Source of the DNA: JANSWY01 sp965243755
GTDB lineage: Bacteria; Bacteroidota; Bacteroidia; Cytophagales; Cyclobacteriaceae
DNA: 64,000 bases
Assembly: GCA_965243755.1 (NCBI GenBank)
Contig: CBDEVW010000003.1
Coordinates: 1,488,001 to 1,552,000 of the forward strand
Direction: 5' to 3'
Shown here piece by piece: positions 54,838 to 61,937 of this stretch (position 1 is its first letter; each line of letters opens with the position of its first letter). Both the position numbers and the translations under genes were made by a program. The notes under the pieces are model-generated. The model did no database searches. It was given only the letters and a program-made list of their open reading frames with translations, and was not told the DNA's origin.

Positions 54838-55143
54838 TTATGAACCTGCAAATGGAGTTCCGAAAACACCAACTGCCAACTCTACCCAGATTACAAAAAA
54901 CATTGTAAGCACTCCAAGAATCAGGAGGAGACGATATTTTAACTGTCTGACTTTCCTCATAATCAACTCACAGGAAAGGCCGGTAAATAAAAGTAATACG
55001 CCCATAGTGATGAAATCATTGTACTCCCATTGTACTTCACTGGTGAATTGCATTGCAATAAGTGGTACCAGTAATATGATTGCCACAAAAATTAATATTC
55101 CTATCAATCTTTTATTCGAAGAGATCATTGCTGAATTATTCAT
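54838..55143 (-). CDS. Small membrane protein with three helices
   Basis: A 101-residue protein with hydrophobic helices at about 12-31, 42-60 and 70-92. The end WVELAVGVFGTPFAGS matches a short conserved C-terminal pattern seen in small membrane proteins of several phyla, often written WxxLAVGxxG. No known role. It stands alone, with a 198-base AT-rich gap upstream that contains no other feature I can support. Confidence 0.65.
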   Translation of the reverse strand: MNNSAMISSNKRLIGILIFVAIILLVPLIAMQFTSEVQWEYNDFITMGVLLLFTGLSCELIMRKVRQLKYRLLLILGVLTMFFVIWVELAVGVFGTPFAGS

Positions 55144-55341
55144 AGAACTTTTTTTATTATGATTTTAAAAGTACTTTGTATTTCAAAGTTAATAATTTGA
55201 TCTAAATAAATCAAGGAAAAGTTGATCTAGAATCCTGAACCTAAATATTGACCTTCCCCATCTGTAACAGGGAGGGACAACGGTCAGTGATTCTAAACCC
55301 TAAACTCAAAACTCTAAATTCAAGATCCAATCCCAAGACCC

Positions 55342-56646
55342 TCAATCCACCATTTCCTTTGCCCAATCAATAATGGTTTGGGGAACCTTTGGATCCCAAA
55401 CACCTGGGTTCCTATGGTATGAATCATCCGGTGATTGATGGATAGTATTCCAGTGGTCCAGACCCGGATAGATCAATAATTGGTGATCTTCATGGCCAGC
55501 TCGGTCCAATACATCCATGATCATATGATTGTCATATTCAGACATGATCCAGTCATTGCTTCCATACATGATCCTTAATGGAGCCCTGAGCTTTTCCCAC
55601 TCCCCTCCCAGGTCAAATTTTTGGACTTGCTGGTAATATTCGACAGGTCTGCCATACATGTGTTCCGGGGAGTGATAATTGTAATCTTTCAATGCAGGGT
55701 TCTCTGCAATGATCTCCTGATAAGATTTTTGTTCGATCAACATGCCATAGTAAAGTGGTATAAAACCTTCATTCATTTTTTTAACAATGGTAGATTCATC
55801 GTCACCACTCATTTTACGGATTCTTCGCTCTATTTCCAGCATGTGTTCAAACCAGGTTTTGAAAAATGTGCCATCACTAATGACACCAGCGAGGTTGAAT
55901 TCATTGGCCAGGTATGGAGCCAGTGCACTACCCATGCTTGAGCCATAAACTACGATTCGGGTCGAATCTACAAAATCCTTTTGCTTCAGGTACTGAATGG
56001 CATTTTTGTAGCCATTTAATTCAGTATAAAAATCAGTCTTTGAACAATCTCCTTCACTATCCCCTACTCCTGGTTTCTCAATCCGCATCACCACCATTCC
56101 AGACTGCTCCACCAGATCTTTGATTTGTCTTGCCCAGTTGTTATCTCTTCCCGGATATAGTTCTATTGTACTGCAGCTAAGCCCCTGGATCAATATGATT
56201 GCTGGTTGTTTTCCCGAAACGTTCTTGGGCCTGGTAATGATTACCCTTTGCCTGATGCCATAGTCGCTCATCAACGACTCATAGTAAGTTTCCAGATTGG
56301 GATGCTTCTCCAAAGGAATTTCATTGAAAGTAACTTTTGCTGAGAAAACATTCACGCCTCTTTTCACCAATAATTCAGTTGCCGAATTCCCTCTCAAACC
56401 ATAAAAGGCCTCTGTCCAGGTTTCGTCAGAGTTTATCAATTGGTGGTTTACCTTCAGAATAATGTCACCCACCTGAACACCAGCTTTTGCCATTGGGCTA
56501 TTCTTTTCAATAGCTTCGACTTTCAGTCCGGGTTGATCATTTAATAATTTCAAACTGGCATCCCAGGAGGCCCTACGGGTCAGTTCCTGAGCAAATGTGG
56601 AAAATGAAATCAAAATAAATAGTAAATTGATAGATCGCATATACAT
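55342..56646 (-). CDS. Exported PDZ-domain alpha/beta hydrolase
   Basis: A 434-residue protein with a signal peptide (about 1-19, ending FSTFAQ). A PDZ domain lies at about 30-108 (GLKVEAIEKNSPMAKAGVQV, GDIILKVN). An alpha/beta hydrolase follows (ILIQGLSCSTIELYPG oxyanion region, VVYGSSMGSALA nucleophile Ser, MYGSNDWIM acid residue, GLDHWNT catalytic His). PDZ linked to a hydrolase suggests docking to a protein end or chaining in the periplasm. The start could also be the ATG two codons downstream (56640). Substrate unknown. Confidence 0.85.
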   Translation of the reverse strand: MYMRSINLLFILISFSTFAQELTRRASWDASLKLLNDQPGLKVEAIEKNSPMAKAGVQVGDIILKVNHQLINSDETWTEAFYGLRGNSATELLVKRGVNVFSAKVTFNEIPLEKHPNLETYYESLMSDYGIRQRVIITRPKNVSGKQPAIILIQGLSCSTIELYPGRDNNWARQIKDLVEQSGMVVMRIEKPGVGDSEGDCSKTDFYTELNGYKNAIQYLKQKDFVDSTRIVVYGSSMGSALAPYLANEFNLAGVISDGTFFKTWFEHMLEIERRIRKMSGDDESTIVKKMNEGFIPLYYGMLIEQKSYQEIIAENPALKDYNYHSPEHMYGRPVEYYQQVQKFDLGGEWEKLRAPLRIMYGSNDWIMSEYDNHMIMDVLDRAGHEDHQLLIYPGLDHWNTIHQSPDDSYHRNPGVWDPKVPQTIIDWAKEMVD

Positions 56647-56738
56647 GAAGTTTTTTTATTGAAACTACGGACCTGAGAGCAGTGGGATGACTATATTATG
56701 CCTTTGGAGCTGGTTTTTATGCGAACGACATTGATATC

Positions 56739-57485
56739 ATGATCAGGGAAAAACAATCTTCCTTATATTTATTTCAATCACGAATACTCACCCATGTAGT
56801 ATTCTGGGTTTTGTATTACATCTGTTTCAGTTTGCTCTGGGCCAATGACGGAAATTATCATCGCTCTTTCGGACTGGAGCTGGTACTAATGCCATTGCGC
56901 ATGGGCGCATCCTATCTCACCATTTATCTGTTAATGCCCAGGTTTCTTTTAAGAGATCAAATTCTCAGGTTTATAGGCTCATACCTGGTGGTGATGATTG
57001 TTGGAGGAATTTTGCAGCGAGCACTTACCTTCTTTTTTTATGACCTGTTTTTTAGTCCCGGATCAATCGATTTATGGGATTTCAGACAAGTGATTCGCTC
57101 TATGGTGCTCATCAATTCTACCGTACTATTTCTATCAGCTGTGAAGATGTATGATTATTGGCGAAAAGAATATTTACGTAATCAGGCTAATGAGGAAAAA
57201 ATGATGATCGTTCGCTCCGAAAAACGAAACTACCGTGTGAAACCATCAGAGATATTGTACATCGAGGGGCTGGGGAATTACGTAACCATCTATCTCCATG
57301 ATCGCAAACCAATGATCAGTTACATTACCTTGAAAGAACTGGAACAAACACTACCCAATCAATTCGTGAGAATTCACAAATCATTTATTATCAACAAAAA
57401 CTGCATTGATTCCTATACCAATGAGAATGTAGAAATTGGTAACAGGTTAATCCCTGTCGGGAAGGGAGTGGAAGTGTCATTTTAA
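56739..57485 (+). CDS. Membrane-anchored LytTR transcription regulator
   Basis: Of 248 residues, about 1-140 carry four hydrophobic helices laid out like the sensor part of LytS-type kinases (ILTHVVFWVLYYICFSLLWA, YLTIYLLMPRFLL). Residues 152-248 are a LytTR DNA-binding domain (ILYIEGLGNYVTIYLHDRK, QFVRIHKSFIINKN). Both the kinase and the receiver domain are missing, so this is a one-component membrane regulator. The TonB receptor gene begins 100 bases downstream on the same strand and is the likely target. Confidence 0.85.
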   Translation: MIREKQSSLYLFQSRILTHVVFWVLYYICFSLLWANDGNYHRSFGLELVLMPLRMGASYLTIYLLMPRFLLRDQILRFIGSYLVVMIVGGILQRALTFFFYDLFFSPGSIDLWDFRQVIRSMVLINSTVLFLSAVKMYDYWRKEYLRNQANEEKMMIVRSEKRNYRVKPSEILYIEGLGNYVTIYLHDRKPMISYITLKELEQTLPNQFVRIHKSFIINKNCIDSYTNENVEIGNRLIPVGKGVEVSF

Positions 57486-57585
57486 CCCCATCAAATCCAA
57501 TCAAAAACTTGCTTAACGAGATCATAAGTTTTCATTTTGCGCAACCATTTAAATACGGTGAAAATTTCATTAACTTTTACATGCA

Positions 57586-59586
57586 ATGAAATGTCTACCA
57601 GGCTTATTAATATTATTGTTAGCATCATTTTCATTATTCGGACAGGACCAGACAGAGGTAGACCTTTATGATCTTACGCTGGAAGAACTCCTGAACATGA
57701 AGGTGAAAGTCGCCTCTAAAAAAGCGGTAACCACAAGGGAATCTCCTGGTATTCTGACTGTAATAACAGAAGAAGAAATCTCCGCCTCAGGTGCTCGTGA
57801 TCTGATCGATGTGCTAAGACTGGTGCCTGGCCTCAATTTTTCTTATGATGTACAGGGTGTGGTAGGTTTATCCGCCAGAGGTAACTGGGGTCACGAAGGG
57901 AAAATTTTGCTTATGATCAATGGCCTGGAACTGAATGAAAATGCATTTTCTACCACACAGTTTGGCAATCATTATTGTGTAGATCAAATCAAAAAGATCG
58001 AAGTGATCAGGGGTCCGGGAACAAGCGTATATGGTGGGTATGCTGAACTTGGCGTCATCAATATTGTGACCAAGGATGGTAAGGACCTGGAAGGTATGCA
58101 GCTTACAGCCACCACCGGCATCTCGGAAAATGTCTCAAGTCGAAATAACCTGAGCCTCCAATTTGGGCAATCCAATCAAAACATTGAATTTTACCTCAAT
58201 GGATTTCTGGGAAAAGCCATTCGATCAACTGATCAATTTACTGATTTGTTTGGGAAGTCCCGAGACATGACCAATAACTCGGACCTCAAGCCACAAAATA
58301 TTGGTATGGGTATCAAGTACCGAAACATTTCCCTTCAAACCAATTATGACCATTACAGGACCACTACCACCGCTTATTTTGACATGGCCGCTGACACTGT
58401 CATTGCACTTAATTTTGAAAGCTGGAACTCGCAGGTCGCATATGATTGGAAACTAAATGATAAAGTCACCATCAGCCCAAAATTTAGTTTTGTGCATCAG
58501 AAACCCTGGAACACCAGCTACAATAAACCATACCAGGAGGATTATTTAAGGAATACCATTGGTACTTTTTATGATATCACCGTTACCAAAACCACTGGAA
58601 ATATTACCGGTAGTGCAGACATTTCGGATAACTTAAACCTAATCTTCGGCGCAGAGTATTTCCTGGAAAGCGGGAAAAACAATGATCCCATCAGAAGGGG
58701 TGTTTTTCTGGATGGAAAGGAAACTATTAATTTCAATACCATCAGTGGCTTTGGTCAGCTGCTGCACTCTTCTACCCTGGGAAATTTTACTGTGGGAGGA
58801 AGGATCATCAACCATAATCAATTTGGGTCTGCATTTGCTCCCAGGATTGGTTACAATAAGTTGTTAAATAGATTTCATCTCAAACTGCTCTATAGCCGTG
58901 CATTCCGAGCACCTGGCATTGAAAACATTAATCTGAACAGATCGGTAGTACCCGAAAAAACCGATGTTGCTGAAATAGAGGTTGGCTACAAACTGGCTAA
59001 GACAATGTTTGCTACTGTTAATGTTTTTGACATTGTCATCAAAGATCCCATTATATACTTTTATGACGACATCAACGATGTAGAAGCCTACCTCAACTTC
59101 GAACAATCAGGATCACGGGGCATTGAGCTGGAATACAAAATCAAACAGTCCTGGGGATTTCTTAATTTCAACTACAGCTACTATTCAACGGCAGGAAAAA
59201 ATAAAGCCGATCTCTACCAGGTACCGATAGACAGGAACTCTGTACTTGGCATTCCCAAGTACAAAATCAATGTGTACTCAAGCCTCAAAGCAAGTAGTCA
59301 ATTCAGTGTCAATCCTTCAGTTACATTTTTGGGTGAAAGGTATGGTTATGCCACCATGGACTCACAGAATAATCCTGTGCTCTCCAGTTTTTCCAGCACT
59401 CCGCTTATTAATCTCAACTTGAGGTATAAGAACCTGCTTGTCAGCGGACTAACTGTGAGTTTCAGTGCCTATGACCTTTTGGATGAACAGATTGAATTCA
59501 TTCAGCCATATAACGGCATGCACGCCCCTTTACCTGGCCTTGGTCGGGAATTCCTTTTGAAGATTGATTATAGATTGGAATTTTAA
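57586..59586 (+). CDS. TonB-dependent receptor, 666 residues
   Basis: An outer membrane receptor with a signal peptide (about 1-19, ending FSLFGQ). The N-terminus DLYDLTLEELLNMKVKVASK is a frequent lead-in to the plug. The plug domain lies at about 45-165 (SPGILTVITEEEISASGARD, DQIKKIEVIRGPGTSVYGG), followed by a barrel ending LLKIDYRLEF with a terminal Phe. No carboxypeptidase-like N-terminal domain and no SusD partner are present, so siderophore, cobalamin or metal uptake is more likely than glycan uptake. It is downstream of the membrane LytTR regulator gene. Confidence 0.9.
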   Translation: MKCLPGLLILLLASFSLFGQDQTEVDLYDLTLEELLNMKVKVASKKAVTTRESPGILTVITEEEISASGARDLIDVLRLVPGLNFSYDVQGVVGLSARGNWGHEGKILLMINGLELNENAFSTTQFGNHYCVDQIKKIEVIRGPGTSVYGGYAELGVINIVTKDGKDLEGMQLTATTGISENVSSRNNLSLQFGQSNQNIEFYLNGFLGKAIRSTDQFTDLFGKSRDMTNNSDLKPQNIGMGIKYRNISLQTNYDHYRTTTTAYFDMAADTVIALNFESWNSQVAYDWKLNDKVTISPKFSFVHQKPWNTSYNKPYQEDYLRNTIGTFYDITVTKTTGNITGSADISDNLNLIFGAEYFLESGKNNDPIRRGVFLDGKETINFNTISGFGQLLHSSTLGNFTVGGRIINHNQFGSAFAPRIGYNKLLNRFHLKLLYSRAFRAPGIENINLNRSVVPEKTDVAEIEVGYKLAKTMFATVNVFDIVIKDPIIYFYDDINDVEAYLNFEQSGSRGIELEYKIKQSWGFLNFNYSYYSTAGKNKADLYQVPIDRNSVLGIPKYKINVYSSLKASSQFSVNPSVTFLGERYGYATMDSQNNPVLSSFSSTPLINLNLRYKNLLVSGLTVSFSAYDLLDEQIEFIQPYNGMHAPLPGLGREFLLKIDYRLEF

Positions 59587-59598
59587 TGCCTTACCACA

Positions 59599-59958
59599 TT
59601 AAGAATTGCTCAAGGTGGTTCTAATCTTCTTCGGTAACCCAGCAACGACCAGATTGTAGGAAGTGTCCAACCACTCTTTAATGAGCTTGTCGGGAATTGT
59701 GCCGTCAAGTTGCACCCAGCTCCAATGTTTCCTGCTCATATAGGGAGGCTCTTGAACTGCATCATATTGCTCACGAAATTCCTCAATTGTTTCAGGATCA
59801 CATTTTATAGTAAACCCATCAAAAGAAGAAAGATCAATGGCGGTAAACATTTTATTCATGACCTTGAAAACTAAAAGATCGGGTAGCTTACTGAATGGAA
59901 TAGATTCGGTAGCACCCTTTTTTGACAAACAATACGTTCTGAATTCTTCGATATTCAT
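59599..59958 (-). CDS. MmcQ/YjbR-family protein
   Basis: A 119-residue soluble protein. The pattern MNIEEFRTYCLSKKGATESI, PFSKLPDLLVFKVMNKMFTA and CDPETIEEFREQY, then YMSRKHWSWVQLDG, is typical of the YjbR/MmcQ fold, which is CyaY-like and about 115-120 residues. Members are thought to bind DNA, but no clear biochemical role is known. A terminator-like hairpin lies only 16 bases before its start codon. Confidence 0.88.
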   Translation of the reverse strand: MNIEEFRTYCLSKKGATESIPFSKLPDLLVFKVMNKMFTAIDLSSFDGFTIKCDPETIEEFREQYDAVQEPPYMSRKHWSWVQLDGTIPDKLIKEWLDTSYNLVVAGLPKKIRTTLSNS

Positions 59959-59973
59959 AAGTACTTAATAAAA

Positions 59974-60001
59974 AAAGCGGACCCTAAAAAGAGTCCGCTT
60001 T
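59974..60001 (-). terminator. Terminator-like hairpin just upstream of the YjbR gene, with a T run
   Basis: AAAGCGGAC pairs perfectly with GTCCGCTTT around a ten-base loop. Read on the minus strand it is followed by a T-rich run (CTTTTTTTATTAAG), the form of a Rho-independent terminator. It stops no known gene, since the next gene to the right is on the plus strand. It therefore ends a short unlabelled minus-strand transcript or acts as an attenuator in the YjbR leader. Confidence 0.7.
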
Positions 60002-60024
60002 GATTCATCAACCATCTGTCTTAT

Positions 60025-60042
60025 GATCACCGGGCGGTGATC
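60025..60042. repeat. Short perfect palindrome in the YjbR/DUF998 divergent gap
   Basis: GATCACCG and CGGTGATC are exact reverse complements around GG. Together with the hairpin at 59974 it may form part of a structured RNA on the minus strand, or an operator for either flanking gene. Confidence 0.5.
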
Positions 60043-60120
60043 GTGTATGTTAAACTGATCTGCCGGGAAAAGGTTTCATATTTTTTAAAAAAAAATTAAA
60101 AAATTTTTCTAGCATTGAAC

Positions 60121-60660
60121 ATGCTTCTATTATCTATCGCAACCACGTCCTTTCTGATAAGTACAATAGTCTATTTTGATAAGATCAGACCAGACTATAG
60201 CTTCATCAAGCAAACCATTAGTGAATTGGGTGAATCTGGCGCAACAAATGCAAAAACAGTTTCATGGTTAGTGTTTTTCCCGGTTGGATTATCATGTGCG
60301 GTTATCGGGTTAGTTCAGTATCAAAGTAACAATGGAACTATTGCATTGTTGGCAGGTTCTCTGGCCGTTGGATATTTAGCTGCTGCAATATTCCCGTGTG
60401 ATAGAGGGTCTCCAATCGTTGGCACATGGAAACAAACCCTGCACAATATTGGAGGTGCCTTTCAGTATTTTGGAGGATTTGTTGCGCTTACTCAATTGGG
60501 TGGTGATCAAACTTTCTACAATTATCTTAGTTATGCAGTAGCAATTGCTTTAGCAGGACTGTCCATCACATTGATAACACCAGTTAGAGGTTTGTTGCAA
60601 CGATTAGGGGAAGTTGCTTTATTTGGAGGATTGATATTTTCGCTGTGGTCGGAGCTCTAG
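60121..60660 (+). CDS. DUF998 family membrane protein
   Basis: A 179-residue membrane protein from the ATG at 60121; a TTG two codons earlier is an alternative. Six hydrophobic segments and the pattern DYSFIKQTISELGESGATNA, IFPCDRGSPI and TLHNIGGAFQYFGGF match DUF998. Members are small multi-pass proteins of unknown role. A long A/T tract (60080-60110) precedes it. Confidence 0.8.
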   Translation: MLLLSIATTSFLISTIVYFDKIRPDYSFIKQTISELGESGATNAKTVSWLVFFPVGLSCAVIGLVQYQSNNGTIALLAGSLAVGYLAAAIFPCDRGSPIVGTWKQTLHNIGGAFQYFGGFVALTQLGGDQTFYNYLSYAVAIALAGLSITLITPVRGLLQRLGEVALFGGLIFSLWSEL

Positions 60661-60722
60661 TGTCGCTAAAAGAGACAAGTACCTATATTCTTCAATAAAT
60701 CCTTAGCTGTTAATATTTATCG

Positions 60723-60730
60723 TAGCTTTG
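60723..60730 (+). promoter_or_regulatory. -7 promoter box for the DEAD-box helicase gene
   Basis: TAGCTTTG is an exact TAnnTTTG match, 20 bases before the helicase start codon at 60751. The -33 element is weak, so the leader would be very short. Confidence 0.45.
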
Positions 60731-60750
60731 CATCCACCAAACTATATACA

Positions 60751-61872
60751 TTGGAAAATTTTGCGCAATTAGGAGTCAACAAAGATTTAATCAAAGGACT
60801 AAATGAGCTAGGCATCAATACCCCCACGGAAATTCAGAGAGAAGTAATTCCCTTGCTTCTCAGTAATCACAAGGATTTGATCGGACAAGCCCAGACAGGT
60901 ATGGGAAAAACTGCAGCATATGGATTGCCTTTACTGCAAAAAATTGATCCGGAAAACAATAAGGTACAGGGACTCATTCTATGCCCAACCCGCGAACTGG
61001 GACAACAAGTCGCGAAACAACTTTTTAAGTTTACCAAATACTCAGCAAAAATATTCACAGAAGCTGTTTATGGTGGTGAAAAAATAGATCGGCAAATTGC
61101 TGCACTAAAGCGTCCCACCCAAATTATAGTTGCCACCCCTGGAAGATTGATTGATCTGGTAAACAGAAAGGCAGTGGATCTTTCAGAAGTGCGTACGATC
61201 ATATTAGATGAGGCCGATGAAATGCTTAGTATGGGTTTTAAAAAAGAATTAAACCAAATCCTGGAGTTCTTACCCAATGCAGATGCCAGATGGTTATTCT
61301 CTGCTACTATGCCCACAGGCATTCAAAACATTATAAAAATTCATATGGCTTCAGATGCCTTGCGTATACAGGTAAGTGGTAAGAATATAGTGAATCAAAA
61401 TATTTCGCATCGCTATCTGGTGTGTGAACAGGATGAGAAACTGTACGCTCTTATCCAATTTCTTCAGTCGGAAAATGATCGACGTGGTGTCGTTTTCTGC
61501 AAAACCAAAGCAGCCACCCAGAAATTATCTAAGCAGCTGCAGGCTAAAAACATCTCCTGCGAAGCACTTCATGGTGACCTATTACAAAAAGAGCGGGATA
61601 AGGTAATGAGGGCATTTAAGAAAAACAATTTGAGAATTTTGGTCTCTACAGATGTGGCGGCAAGAGGAATTGATGTCCCGGGGTTAGCATTTGTAGCGCA
61701 TTATCAGTTACCAGAAAGCGATGAGTATTATACTCATAGAAGTGGAAGAACGGCTCGTGCTGGAAAAAAAGGTGTCTCAATGAGTTTTGTCAATTATAGT
61801 GAAGCACGAATTTTAAGAGATTACGAGCAGACCCTTGGGATTAAGTTTGAGCAAATTAAAGTTGCAAAGTAA
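60751..61872 (+). CDS. DEAD-box RNA helicase
   Basis: A 373-residue ATP-dependent RNA helicase. It has the Q motif (GINTPTEIQREVI), Walker A AQTGMGKTAA, PTRELGQQ, DEAD (LDEADEMLSMGF), SAT (FSATMP), ARGIDVP and HRSGRTARAGKKG. The C-terminal RNA-binding extension found in DeaD or DbpA is missing, so it is a minimal helicase core. The start is a TTG at 60751, giving MENFAQLGVN; no ATG is available until deep in the domain. Roles in ribosome assembly or cold adaptation are usual for such minimal cores. Confidence 0.93.
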   Translation: MENFAQLGVNKDLIKGLNELGINTPTEIQREVIPLLLSNHKDLIGQAQTGMGKTAAYGLPLLQKIDPENNKVQGLILCPTRELGQQVAKQLFKFTKYSAKIFTEAVYGGEKIDRQIAALKRPTQIIVATPGRLIDLVNRKAVDLSEVRTIILDEADEMLSMGFKKELNQILEFLPNADARWLFSATMPTGIQNIIKIHMASDALRIQVSGKNIVNQNISHRYLVCEQDEKLYALIQFLQSENDRRGVVFCKTKAATQKLSKQLQAKNISCEALHGDLLQKERDKVMRAFKKNNLRILVSTDVAARGIDVPGLAFVAHYQLPESDEYYTHRSGRTARAGKKGVSMSFVNYSEARILRDYEQTLGIKFEQIKVAK

Positions 61873-61897
61873 AAGGGACCCCACCAGGGTCCCTTTT
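61871..61897. terminator. Bidirectional terminator after the helicase gene
   Basis: AAAAGGGACCC and GGGTCCCTTTT form a perfect 11-base stem with a five-base loop. It overlaps the helicase stop and lies 40 bases from the convergent receptor stop; the stem ends in a T run on each strand. Confidence 0.88.
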
Positions 61898-61937
61898 AGC
61901 AGTTGATCAAATCCTATGAAGAATTTACTACTCGATA

